Assembly: GCA_947380905.1 (NCBI GenBank)
Contig: CANCSS010000020.1
Location: 1-38,911 of the forward strand
Source of the DNA: Chitinophagaceae bacterium
GTDB lineage: Bacteria > Bacteroidota > Bacteroidia > Chitinophagales > Chitinophagaceae
Direction of reading: 5' to 3'
Length of the DNA: 38,911 nucleotides
Shown here: positions 28,222 to 36,012 of the stretch, one piece after another
Layout: every line of letters begins with the position of its first letter
How positions within the stretch are numbered: position 1 is the stretch's first letter
Translations under genes and position numbers: made by a program
Notes under the pieces: model-generated
The model's input: the letters and a program-made list of their open reading frames with translations, nothing else
The model's database searches: none
What the model was told of the DNA's origin: nothing

Positions 28222-29847
28222 ATGGCTGAAGTAATATTAATGCCCCGTTTAAGTGATACCATGACCGAAGGGGTGGTGGCAGCATGGCATAAAAAAGTAG
28301 GGGATGCCGTTAAAAAAGGCGACTTGTTGGCCGAGATAGAAACGGACAAAGCGACCATGGAATTGGAAAGCTATCAGGATGGTATTTTATTGCATATCGG
28401 AACACCAAGAGGTGGGAAATTACAAGTAAATGATTTATTGGCCATTTTTGGAAAAGCTGGAGAAGACATTTCTGCTTTAATTACAAAAAATACATCTGTT
28501 GCTGCCGAAGCTATTTCAACAGTTCCTGCTGCTGCAACAAGCGCAGCCGTGGAAGCGCCAATTGCTGCTGTAGATATTAGTGCGATGGAAGAAGTAGTCT
28601 TAATGCCTCGCTTAAGTGATACTATGACGGAAGGGGTGATTGCGGGTTGGCATAAAAAAGTAGGCGATAAAGTTGCCAAAGGAGAAGTCTTGGCAGACAT
28701 CGAAACAGATAAAGCCACCATGGAATTGGAGTCCTATAAAGATGGCATTTTATTATATCAAGGAGCACAAGCTGGAGAAAAAATATTGGTCAATCAATTG
28801 TTGTGCATCATAGGACAACCTGGATTAGCTATTGATAGTATTGTAAAATCAATAAAAGCGCCCACTACTGCAGAAGCGCCTAAGGTTTCCGCGCCAGTAG
28901 CAACAACTGCTGCTGTTATAGCAACACCACAACTAGCGCCAGTAGCTGCGCCTAGCAGTGCTACAGTGGTCAACGAAGGAAGAATATTTGCTTCTCCATT
29001 GGCAAAGAAAATTGCCAAAGACAAAGGCATCGATTTAAAATTTGTGCAAGGCACAGGAGAGCACGGAAGAATTACAAGAACAGATTTAGAAAATTATAAG
29101 CCCTCAAGCATTGCAACCAGTGCTACTAAAATGGCTGCGCCAAGAAATACCAATTTTGTTGGTCAAGTAAGTTTTGTAGACACACCTGTTTCGCAAATGC
29201 GTAAAGTAATTGCAAAACGCTTAAGCGAAAGCTTGTTTACCGCGCCGCATTTTTATTTAACCATGAAAATTAACATGGATGCGACCATCGCTGCAAGAAC
29301 GGTGGTGAATGAAACTGCGTCTGTTAAAATAAGCTTCAACGATTTTATCGTAAAAGCGGTAGCATTGTCATTAAAACAACATCCCAAAGTAAACAGCAGT
29401 TGGTTGGGAGAAGTAATTCGCGAAAACCATCATGTGAATATTGGTATTGCAGTTGCTGTAGAGGAAGGTTTATTGGTTCCTGTGCTTCGTTATGCAGATG
29501 GACTTTCCTTGGATGAAATAAGTGTTTCCGTGAAAGAGTTTGCTAAAAAAGCAAAAGATAAAAAATTACAACCTGCAGATTGGGAAGGAAGCACTTTCAC
29601 CATTTCTAATTTAGGTATGTTTGGGATAGATCAATTCACCGCCATTATCAATCCTCCCGACGCCTGTATTTTAGCGGTGGGGGGTATTGCACAAGAGCCG
29701 GTGGTGAAAAATGGACAAGTCGTTCCAGGCAATGTTATGAATGTAACTTTAAGCTGTGATCATCGAGTGGTAGATGGTGCAACTGGATCCGCTTTCTTAC
29801 AAACTTTAAAAAGCTATTTAGAAGAACCTATAAGAATGTTTGTATAA
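28222..29847 (+). CDS. Pyruvate dehydrogenase complex E2, dihydrolipoamide acetyltransferase, two lipoyl domains
   Basis: Core acyltransferase of a 2-oxo acid dehydrogenase complex, 541 aa. It has two very similar lipoyl domains (about 1-80 and 122-200), each with the lipoylated Lys in ETDKATMELES (K43 and K164), joined by Ala/Pro-rich flexible linkers. An E3/E1-binding domain follows (FASPLAKKIAKDKGIDL, GTGEHGRITRTDL, about 255-290), then the catalytic domain ending in SCDHRVVDGATGSAF with the active-site His and Asp. The domain order matches PDH E2 rather than succinyl- or branched-chain E2, which normally have one lipoyl domain in this phylum. No E1 is adjacent. Confidence 0.92.
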   Translation: MAEVILMPRLSDTMTEGVVAAWHKKVGDAVKKGDLLAEIETDKATMELESYQDGILLHIGTPRGGKLQVNDLLAIFGKAGEDISALITKNTSVAAEAISTVPAAATSAAVEAPIAAVDISAMEEVVLMPRLSDTMTEGVIAGWHKKVGDKVAKGEVLADIETDKATMELESYKDGILLYQGAQAGEKILVNQLLCIIGQPGLAIDSIVKSIKAPTTAEAPKVSAPVATTAAVIATPQLAPVAAPSSATVVNEGRIFASPLAKKIAKDKGIDLKFVQGTGEHGRITRTDLENYKPSSIATSATKMAAPRNTNFVGQVSFVDTPVSQMRKVIAKRLSESLFTAPHFYLTMKINMDATIAARTVVNETASVKISFNDFIVKAVALSLKQHPKVNSSWLGEVIRENHHVNIGIAVAVEEGLLVPVLRYADGLSLDEISVSVKEFAKKAKDKKLQPADWEGSTFTISNLGMFGIDQFTAIINPPDACILAVGGIAQEPVVKNGQVVPGNVMNVTLSCDHRVVDGATGSAFLQTLKSYLEEPIRMFV

Positions 29848-29902
29848 TTTATTCGAGATTTATGAAATAGAAGCTCCAATAAATTCTGCGCTAATGATTT
29901 TT

Positions 29903-29937
29903 AAAAAAGGCCCCCGAGAACTCGGGGGCCTTTTTTT
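29903..29937. terminator. Bidirectional terminator between E2 and metalloprotease genes
   Basis: GC-rich hairpin AAGGCCCCCGAG / CTCGGGGGCCTT with A and T runs on the outer sides and almost no loop, lying between convergent genes. Confidence 0.93.
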
Positions 29938-29969
29938 GTTTATTTATATCCTATTATAAGATTGCCTTA

Positions 29970-32378
29970 TTAATCTACATCACAGCCAATAGGTGCACCG
30001 GGTGCCATGACAGTAGGTTTAGGAAGTACAATGTCTTTTGGATTTTTAATTCTTTCTAAAGCATAAGCATACTGTGCTTTGTGTGCATTGTCCGTTTTTA
30101 CTAAAGCTTCTAACTTTGATTTCAATTGTTGAATTCGGTCATTACAAATAGTTCTAACTTCAAAATTTGCTTCAGGACTTTGACTTACGCCTAATAACCA
30201 AGTAAGTGCTAATTGTTGGGTTTGTAATTGAATGCTTCCTTCTAAACCTGGCAATGTTTTAGCATACCAAGTTTTTTCTAAGACAGCATCTAATACTTGA
30301 TCCCATCCAATGGTATTGGCCCTGGCTTTATTTTGTACCAATCTGTTGGCTCTTTCAACATTGAATAAAAAGCCCAATTCAAAATCTGCCAAAGCTTCTG
30401 CAGCCGCTAAGGCGTCAAAGCTCATCCCTGTTCTTTTATCAAATAATTCTCCCACATTATAATACATAGGAGGACGAGGGGGAATCAATGCTATAATTCT
30501 TTCAGGCAATGTAAGGGTACTTGCAGACAAGCAAGCTACTGCTGCATTTAATGCTTTTTGTTGAATGGCATTGGCTAAGATGGTAGGTTTAATTTGATTG
30601 TCATCACCTCTTACGCTATAATTATAATTGATACCACCAATTAGTTTGGTAACCGCTTCGTATTGATAGCGATGGTAATTGTACAACGGAACCAACATGT
30701 CTTCTAATTTAGCTAGCGGGGTACCATTGGGTATGGCAGACTCTCCAAATTGTTCCAATCCTTTTTTTCTAACGGCCAATACTTGGTCTAAGCCAACTAC
30801 TGCATCAGATTGGTTGTCCCATAAATGTGCATAAGGATGAAATCCACTTGCAGCTCTTGCATCTGCATCTGCAATAAATAGCAAACCATTTTTAGAATTC
30901 TCTTTTAACATATTATCGAGAGCGGTATTTTCCACCTCAGTACTTACTTTCCCAAAATCCTGATAGCCAAACAAAATGGCTCTTTTATCCCAAGGGCCAA
31001 TTTCTTTGGTATATACTTTAGAAAAATCTAGTGCTCCTTGTTCGTTTACAAAAATATTCGGATGAGGATAATCCATAACAGAAGCACGATCGTTGAAACT
31101 AGAAGCATAATTATGTTGTAGTCCTAAAGTGTGTCCCACTTCGTGTGCGGCCAACTGTCTCAATCTTTGAATGGCAGCAGTCCTCATTTTGTCTGTAACT
31201 GGTTTGCCATTGATATAGGGAGACAATAAAGCAGTAAAGATTAAATAATCTTGACGAACACGTAAAGAACCCAATGTCACTTGACCTTTAATAATTTCAC
31301 CAGTTCTGGGATCGGCAATAGATGCGCCATAGCTCCAACCACGGGTAGAACGATGCACCCAATTAATCATATTGTAACGAATGTCCATAGGGTCGGCCGA
31401 GTCGGGCAGCACTTGCACTTGAAAAGCATTTTTATATCCAGCAGCTTCAAAGGCTTGATTCCACCATCTTGCACCATCTAGTAAAGCAGATCGAATGGGC
31501 TCTGGCGTACCGTTGTCTAAATAATAAATGATAGGTTTAACCGGTTCGCTGATGGCAGCAGTGGGATCTTTTTTATTTAAACGATGTCTATTAATCACCA
31601 TTTTTTGAATGGGTTCACTAATGTCACTTCCGTAATCATAGTAGCTCGTGCCAGAAAAACTACTTCTGATATCATATTTTCTTGGAACATAATTATTGTC
31701 AGGAAGTTCTACAAAACTGTGGTGCATTCTTACAGTGAGCGCTTCTGGTGAAGGCGCGATGGACTGTATAAATTTTCCTGCGTCAGCACCTCCTACAAAA
31801 GTAAGTGTAGCTTCAAATTCTGAATTCTTGGGAAAATTTCGGGTATTGCTAATATAGATTGCCGAACGACCTTCATTTAATGCATAAGTACCTTGTTTCA
31901 TTCTTCTAATTCTGTCAGCTACACCATGTGCATCTCTTAAGAAGAAAGAAGTGGCGTCCACTAAAATAACATTGCCATCTTCTGCTTCCACTGTAAAATT
32001 AAAAAGAATGGATTGAGCGAAAGATTCATTCACTGCTTTTTGTTCTCTTGGATCGTTGGTCACAGCGCGAAAATCATAATTGGGTTGGGTCAATAAAACT
32101 TTTTTACCAACTCTTTGGAAATAGACGATTCTTTTATCGCCAATTTGACCTCTGTCAAGCCCGATATCATTAGATCCTAGGCCTGCAGGTAAAGAGTTCA
32201 CGTACAAGAAAGGAACATTTAATTTATCAATGGCAAGAAAAATTCTTCCTTGACCAGCATCCCACCAATAATTAAAATACCCTTTTCGGTATTCCATTGA
32301 CTTTGTTTTTTCTGCAATGGGATTGGTTTGTGCTTGTAAAAGCATTGGGAAACATAATAACATTAAAATAATTCTCAT
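29970..32378 (-). CDS. Secreted zinc-dependent metalloprotease (DUF5117/DUF5118-type)
   Basis: Exported metzincin-like protease, 802 aa from the ATG at 32378, which gives a clean signal peptide MRIILMLLCFPMLLQAQ; the frame extends further up but that part overlies the H1-like gene's terminator. The zinc site is HEVGHTLGLQHNYASS (HExxHxxGxxH) followed by SVMDYPHPN as a Met-turn. The N-terminal part carries the features of the DUF5118/DUF5117 region (NSLPAGLGSNDIGLDRGQ, VYFQRVGKKVLL). Common in Bacteroidota, substrate unknown. It ends 32 bp from the bidirectional terminator shared with the E2 gene. Confidence 0.9.
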   Translation of the reverse strand: MRIILMLLCFPMLLQAQTNPIAEKTKSMEYRKGYFNYWWDAGQGRIFLAIDKLNVPFLYVNSLPAGLGSNDIGLDRGQIGDKRIVYFQRVGKKVLLTQPNYDFRAVTNDPREQKAVNESFAQSILFNFTVEAEDGNVILVDATSFFLRDAHGVADRIRRMKQGTYALNEGRSAIYISNTRNFPKNSEFEATLTFVGGADAGKFIQSIAPSPEALTVRMHHSFVELPDNNYVPRKYDIRSSFSGTSYYDYGSDISEPIQKMVINRHRLNKKDPTAAISEPVKPIIYYLDNGTPEPIRSALLDGARWWNQAFEAAGYKNAFQVQVLPDSADPMDIRYNMINWVHRSTRGWSYGASIADPRTGEIIKGQVTLGSLRVRQDYLIFTALLSPYINGKPVTDKMRTAAIQRLRQLAAHEVGHTLGLQHNYASSFNDRASVMDYPHPNIFVNEQGALDFSKVYTKEIGPWDKRAILFGYQDFGKVSTEVENTALDNMLKENSKNGLLFIADADARAASGFHPYAHLWDNQSDAVVGLDQVLAVRKKGLEQFGESAIPNGTPLAKLEDMLVPLYNYHRYQYEAVTKLIGGINYNYSVRGDDNQIKPTILANAIQQKALNAAVACLSASTLTLPERIIALIPPRPPMYYNVGELFDKRTGMSFDALAAAEALADFELGFLFNVERANRLVQNKARANTIGWDQVLDAVLEKTWYAKTLPGLEGSIQLQTQQLALTWLLGVSQSPEANFEVRTICNDRIQQLKSKLEALVKTDNAHKAQYAYALERIKNPKDIVLPKPTVMAPGAPIGCDVD

Positions 32379-32403
32379 AAATATAATTTTAATTAAAAAT
32401 AAA

Positions 32404-32445
32404 AAATCCCGTCTTACCCGAATAAACGGAATCGGGACGGGATTT
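32404..32445 (-). terminator. Terminator of the H1-like gene
   Basis: Perfect outer stem AAATCCCGTC (32404-32413) with GACGGGATTT (32436-32445) enclosing a smaller CCG/CGG hairpin. On the minus strand it is followed by a T-rich tract, so it ends transcription of the H1-like gene before the metalloprotease. Confidence 0.8.
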
Positions 32446-32463
32446 ATCAGTTGAATAGGTTTA

Positions 32464-32820
32464 CTATGCAGTGGGTGTAGTTGGATCCGTAAAAAGTGTT
32501 GGTGCAACTACAGGAGCTGCCACAGGCGCTGCTACTGGAGCTACTATTTTTTTCTTAGCAACTACCTTCTTCTTAGGTGCTGCTTTTTTTGCCACTACTT
32601 TCTTTTTAGGAGCCGCTTTTTTAGCAGTTGCTTTTTTCTTAACTACCACTTTCTTTTTAGGGGCCGCTTTTTTTGCCACTACTTTTTTCTTGGCTACTAC
32701 TTTCTTTTTAGGAGAAGCTTTTTTAGCAGTTGCTTTTTTCTTAGCTACTACTTTCTTTTTAGGGGCTGCTTTTTTTGCTAGCACTTTTTTCTTGGCTACT
32801 ACTTTTTTCTTACTTGACAT
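32464..32820 (-). CDS. Lysine/alanine-rich histone H1-like protein
   Basis: 118 aa, very basic: 43 lysines by my count, no arginine, in repeating blocks of the type AAPKKKVVAKK. The tail (from about residue 93) switches to Ala/Pro/Val with a few Thr and Asp. Such H1-like proteins occur widely in Bacteroidota and chlamydiae and are thought to bind DNA non-specifically through the lysine tail; no globular domain is present. The DNA is correspondingly repetitive, so copy number may vary by slippage between strains. It has its own terminator and shares the upstream region with the divergent CoA-binding gene. A TTG-N18-TAATTTTA pair on the minus strand about 45 bp up is a possible promoter. Confidence 0.85.
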   Translation of the reverse strand: MSSKKKVVAKKKVLAKKAAPKKKVVAKKKATAKKASPKKKVVAKKKVVAKKAAPKKKVVVKKKATAKKAAPKKKVVAKKAAPKKKVVAKKKIVAPVAAPVAAPVVAPTLFTDPTTPTA

Positions 32821-32908
32821 GAGGGTTATTTTAAATTGTTTACTTAGGGTACTTGTATAAAATTACATTGTTTTGTTGTAACTCAATTAAATGTATTGAT
32901 TTTTATAA

Positions 32909-32916
32909 TAGTTTTG
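32909..32916 (+). promoter_or_regulatory. Candidate -7 element (TAGTTTTG) abutting the CoA-binding gene start
   Basis: Exact TAnnTTTG match ending 4 bp before the ATG at 32921, the same geometry as seen at pyrD. Would give a leaderless or near-leaderless mRNA. Confidence 0.3.
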
Positions 32917-32920
32917 TACT

Positions 32921-33286
32921 ATGAAATCAAACGTTACTTTAGTGGTTGGGGCAACGCCCAATCCAGAACGATATAGCTTTTTAGCTACTGCCCTTTTAGC
33001 AGAAAAAGGATTTTCGGTTTATCCTTTTGGAATTAAAAAGGGCTTTATCAATTCTACGCCAATAATCAACGAATGGCCAGCGCAAGGAAGCATAGATACA
33101 GTTACTTTGTACCTGGGGCCTGCAGCACAAGCCGATTACCTAGATGCTATTATCAAGCTAGCACCACGTAGAATTATTTTTAACCCAGGCACTGAAAACC
33201 CAATACTAGCATCACTTGCAGCAAAAAATGACATAGTAACCCTCGAGGCTTGTACTTTGGTTTTACTTAAAACCGGACAATATTAA
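32921..33286 (+). CDS. CoA-binding domain protein (YccU-like)
   Basis: 121 aa Rossmann-type CoA_binding domain standing alone, similar in kind to E. coli YccU. Visible are the nucleotide-binding start TLVVGATPNPERYSFLA, the VYPFGIKKG turn, and the late segment RRIIFNPGTENPILASLA. Length is normal for the single-domain family, whose physiological role is unknown. It converges on the truncated yifB with 27 bp between stops. Confidence 0.85.
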   Translation: MKSNVTLVVGATPNPERYSFLATALLAEKGFSVYPFGIKKGFINSTPIINEWPAQGSIDTVTLYLGPAAQADYLDAIIKLAPRRIIFNPGTENPILASLAAKNDIVTLEACTLVLLKTGQY

Positions 33287-33313
33287 TAAAAAGAGGGATA
33301 AAGCAAAACAAAG

Positions 33314-34040
33314 CTAATGTTTAAATTGTCCCCAATTAGATCGGTCTAGATTTCGGTACTGAATGGCTTCACTTATATGGTTCATTTGAATGGTTTCACT
33401 CCCTTCTAAATCTGCAATACTTCTGCTTACTTTTAAAATACGATCAAAAGCACGGGCGCTCAATTGAAATTTTTCCATCGCATTTTTCAACAAAGTTTCT
33501 GCGGAATGGGAGATAACGCAATACGTTTTTAGCTGATGTTTACTCATTTGGGCATTGGTATATACCCCTTCTTCCATTTTAAAACGTTCAAATTGCATTT
33601 CCCTGGCTTTTTTTACTCTTTTTGCAATCATGGCCGAGGTATCGCCTTGCTTCTGGCCTCTTAATTCTTCATATAATACTGGCGCGACTTCGATATGTAA
33701 ATCAATCCGGTCTAGCAATGGGCCAGATATTTTATGCATGTATTTTTGAATGGAACTAGGACTACAATTACACTCTTTTTGAGGATGGTTGTAAAAGCCA
33801 CAAGGGCAGGGGTTCATGGAAGCCATCAACATAAATCTTGCCGGAAATAATACACTCATTTTAGCTCTTGCAATAGCTACAAGCCCTTCTTCCATGGGTT
33901 GTCTTAAAACTTCAATGACAGATCGATTGAATTCAGGAAGCTCATCTAAAAATAATACCCCATTGTGTGCCAATGAAATTTCTCCTGGTTGCGGAAAGCT
34001 TCCGCCGCCAATCATCGCAATAGCAATTGCTCTATTATAA
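33314..34040 (-). pseudogene. yifB: YifB/ComM-family Mg-chelatase-like AAA ATPase, 3' part only
   Basis: The remaining ~235 codons cover the end of the Mg-chelatase ATPase domain and the C-terminal domain: GGGSFPQPGEISLAHNGVLFLDELPEFNRSV is recognisable (Walker B is LFLDEL), followed by NPCPCGFYNHPQKECNCS, the arginine-rich LLDRIDLHIEV and the tail QYRNLDRSNWG. Intact YifB is about 510 aa with an N-terminal Lon-like domain and a Walker A; both are missing. Upstream of MIGGG the frame reads AIAIA instead of the expected PHHTIS-type block and reaches a stop at about 34045. An ATG at 34013-34015 exists but cannot restore function. ComM family members act as branch-migration helicases in transformation in other bacteria. 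Confidence 0.85.
34022..34031. other. Palindrome at the yifB/element junction (candidate crossover region)
   Basis: AGCAATTGCT is a perfect 10-bp palindrome lying exactly where yifB similarity stops; the flanks extend it imperfectly (AATAG on the left, CTATT on the right). Serine recombinases act on short dyads, so this is a candidate attachment core, but one junction alone cannot prove it. Confidence 0.35.
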
Positions 34041-34134
34041 TAAGTGGTAAATTAATTAGCTGATTATCATATAGTTAAAAATTACAAGTTCTTGAAAATA
34101 CTAGATTTTGTTATTGTTAGTAATGGTGAGGTAA

Positions 34135-34165
34135 GAGATCCTGTCGGATGACGGGGTCTCTTTTT
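34135..34165 (+). terminator. Strong rho-independent terminator at the element edge
   Basis: GAGATCCTGTC-GGAT-GACGGGGTCTC forms an 11-bp stem (two G-U pairs) with a tetraloop, directly followed by TTTTT. No plus-strand gene precedes it inside the element, so it probably insulates the element from outside transcription or is the end of a gene removed by the insertion. Confidence 0.75.
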
Positions 34166-34205
34166 ATTAACTAGAAACTTTTTCAATAGGTATTTTAACA
34201 AAATC

Positions 34206-34287
34206 GTCTCAAAAAAATTCCCGTCTCAAAAAAATAAAAAAATCATAAAAATGGAAAGTAAAAACAAGCAAAATTTGTCTCAAAAAA
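34206..34287 (+). repeat. Three direct repeats GTCTCAAAAAA around the recombinase start
   Basis: Copies at 34206-34217, 34223-34234 (both GTCTCAAAAAAA) and 34277-34287 (GTCTCAAAAAA). The first two are 17 bp apart just upstream of the ATG; the third lies within the first codons. Possible recombinase or repressor binding sites, or replication slippage. Confidence 0.5.
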
Positions 34288-34970
34288 TTTCAAAGGATTT
34301 TAATGATACACCAAAAGTGAATGCAGTCATTTATTCGCGAGTAAGCTCAGAATCTGATAGACAAGATAATCAAAGGCAAACAAACGAGCTATTGGAATAT
34401 GCAAATCGTATGGGTTATAATATTGTAAATATCTATGAGGAGAAAGTTAGCGGCTTAAAAAGGAACTCAGAGAGACCGATTTTTTCAAAGATGCTATATG
34501 ATATAGATAATAGTATCATGACAAATGAATGCAAAATTGAAAAAATATTAGTTTGGGAGCTTTCAAGAATTGGGCGCGGAGTACTACAAAGCTTACAAAA
34601 CATCCAATTATTAAATGAGAAGAAGGTGTGTTTATTTATAAAAAACTTCAACTTAGAAACTCTAAACGATGATAAAAGTCCCAATAGTCTATCTATGTTT
34701 ATGGTACAGATTCTGTTTTCAGTCGCGAGTATGGAATTACAAATGACGAAAAATAGAATGGTTTCCGGGTACCATCACCATATACAAAAATACGGGTCTA
34801 AAAGTGTAGGGAGAAAGATTGGTCAGGTTCAGATTGAATCTAAAACATTGGAAAGACACGCAGATGTTTTAAAACTCGTTCGTAAAGGGCATTCAATTCG
34901 AGACATTGCTAGTATAACTAAGAAGAGTGTTAATACAGTTTTAAAGGTGAAGAAATTACTTACCAATTAA
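34251..34970 (+). CDS. Small serine recombinase (resolvase/invertase family)
   Basis: Site-specific recombinase of 239 aa. The N-terminal catalytic domain starts with AVIYSRVSSESDRQDNQRQ, where the Ser after R-V (about residue 32) is the nucleophile. Further catalytic-domain signatures are VWELSRIGRGVLQSLQNI (active-site Arg region) and SMELQMTKNRMVSGY at the start of the long E helix. The C-terminal ~45 residues form a helix-turn-helix (KGHSIRDIASITKKSVNTVLKV). It lacks the large zinc-ribbon/recombinase domain of phage-type large serine integrases and the N-terminal MerR domain of IS607 enzymes, so it belongs to the resolvase-size group. Located at the element edge, it is the best candidate for mobilising it. 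Confidence 0.92.
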   Translation: MESKNKQNLSQKISKDFNDTPKVNAVIYSRVSSESDRQDNQRQTNELLEYANRMGYNIVNIYEEKVSGLKRNSERPIFSKMLYDIDNSIMTNECKIEKILVWELSRIGRGVLQSLQNIQLLNEKKVCLFIKNFNLETLNDDKSPNSLSMFMVQILFSVASMELQMTKNRMVSGYHHHIQKYGSKSVGRKIGQVQIESKTLERHADVLKLVRKGHSIRDIASITKKSVNTVLKVKKLLTN

Positions 34971-34980
34971 TCATAATCAA

Positions 34981-35505
34981 ATGACAGAACAAGAATTAAA
35001 TGAATTGGCTTTTCGCCGAAGACTTGTTAGTGAAAATATAGAAGCTTTAAGAGAACGAGCTAGATGTACAATGAATACACTCGACGGCCTCAATGATAGA
35101 ATCGTCGGTCTAGAAAATGCTTATCAATATATCAACACCGCATTGCTCAATCATTTTGAACATGGTGGAATGCCAAAAGTAGAAGTAATTAAAATATTCG
35201 ATGAACGAGATCGAATGAAACACATGTTAAAGATTGATATTGATAATTCTGGATCAACTATATACAAAGTCATAAATGATTTAGAACTTGCATTATACTT
35301 CAATGGAGATTCGGTTATAGATAAAATGGCATTCCAATACCGATGCCAAGAAATCGCTTGCGATTATCTTAAAACCCATCATGACATTCCTTCAGTTATA
35401 AATAACATGTCCGAATATTTGGATGAAGTTCTACCAAGGTTCATTGAATCTGATCGAATTGAAAGAATATTGATGCGAGAGATTGAAGCCAGAAGAAGAG
35501 TTTAA
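34981..35505 (+). CDS. Hypothetical protein, helical, cotranscribed with the recombinase
   Basis: 174 aa, not recognised. The sequence looks almost entirely alpha-helical, with a likely coiled coil over residues 1-55 (RRLVSENIEALRERAR, TLDGLNDRIVGLENAYQY) and basic, Arg-rich stretches at both ends (last residues REIEARRRV). No signal peptide, membrane segment or enzyme motif. It begins 10 bp after the recombinase stop in the same direction, so it is probably in the same transcript and may assist or control recombination (inference from position only). Confidence 0.7.
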   Translation: MTEQELNELAFRRRLVSENIEALRERARCTMNTLDGLNDRIVGLENAYQYINTALLNHFEHGGMPKVEVIKIFDERDRMKHMLKIDIDNSGSTIYKVINDLELALYFNGDSVIDKMAFQYRCQEIACDYLKTHHDIPSVINNMSEYLDEVLPRFIESDRIERILMREIEARRRV

Positions 35506-35514
35506 TGCCAGGGA

Positions 35515-35706
35515 TTAAATCACTTCAGGGTACTTTTTAATTACGTCCCATATCGCTTCTCTGACTATGTCAGATTTATTTCTTCTAGTTAGGTCGCATA
35601 GACGAAACAACCTCTGCTTTTCTGTGGAATCAAGTCTCAAAGTTAGTATGCCGTCACGTAACTGCTTCTGGTAAATTTTTTTATAGTGTTGGTTAGGTTT
35701 TATCAT
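35515..35706 (-). CDS. Ribbon-helix-helix (CopG/Arc-like) DNA-binding protein
   Basis: 63 aa from the ATG at 35706 (MIKPNQHYKKIYQKQ); a frame starting at 35748 adds a hydrophobic 14 residues in AT-rich DNA and is less likely. The ribbon strand is GILTLRLDSTEKQRL and the two helices follow, with RNKSDIVREAIWDVIKKYP as the second, conserved helix. Such proteins repress their own and neighbouring genes or act as relaxosome accessories on plasmids. It faces the recombinase operon, with 9 bp between stops. Confidence 0.8.
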   Translation of the reverse strand: MIKPNQHYKKIYQKQLRDGILTLRLDSTEKQRLFRLCDLTRRNKSDIVREAIWDVIKKYPEVI

Positions 35707-35748
35707 ATGTATTAATTGTATAACAATAAATATACAGGATCCATACAA

Positions 35749-36012
35749 AAAATTAAACCCTAAAATTTTTAATTAATTTGGCCATAAGTCGCTAAAGCCA
35801 CTATTTCAAGTGTATTAGCGTCGTTTTTACAAATAAGAATAGAAATGCCCTTACTTATACCAGTATCAAAAATTTTAGAGCATTTGCAAATTCTTCAAAA
35901 AAAGCTATAATGGCGACAAGTTAACTAATATAAATAACCAATAAATCAAAAATTTGGTATAATTCATAGTATAACAACCACTTAAGCTTAATAGGATATG
36001 CAATGATTGAGG
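35749..36012. other. AT-rich gene-free stretch
   Basis: 264 bp between the RHH gene and the M56 gene. I see no coding frame, no strong hairpin and no promoter that I would defend; it presumably holds the RHH promoter and the 3' end of the M56 transcript. Confidence 0.5.

Noticed and set aside
28222..28830. Possible gene duplication artefact in E2
   Set aside because: The repeat is two lipoyl domains with distinct linkers, normal for PDH E2.
32379..32507. N-terminal extension of the metalloprotease frame
   Set aside because: It overlaps the H1-like gene and its terminator, while the ATG at 32378 starts a clean signal peptide.
32471..32860. 129-codon plus-strand frame rich in Phe/Thr/Ala
   Set aside because: It is the exact antisense of the lysine-repeat gene; the repeats keep the opposite strand open. 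No RBS or family signal.
33816..34040. 74-codon plus-strand frame across the yifB break
   Set aside because: Antisense of yifB conserved motifs, no independent support.
34251..34970. IS607-type transposase
   Set aside because: IS607 enzymes carry an N-terminal MerR-like domain and a TnpB partner; this protein has a C-terminal helix-turn-helix and no TnpB nearby.
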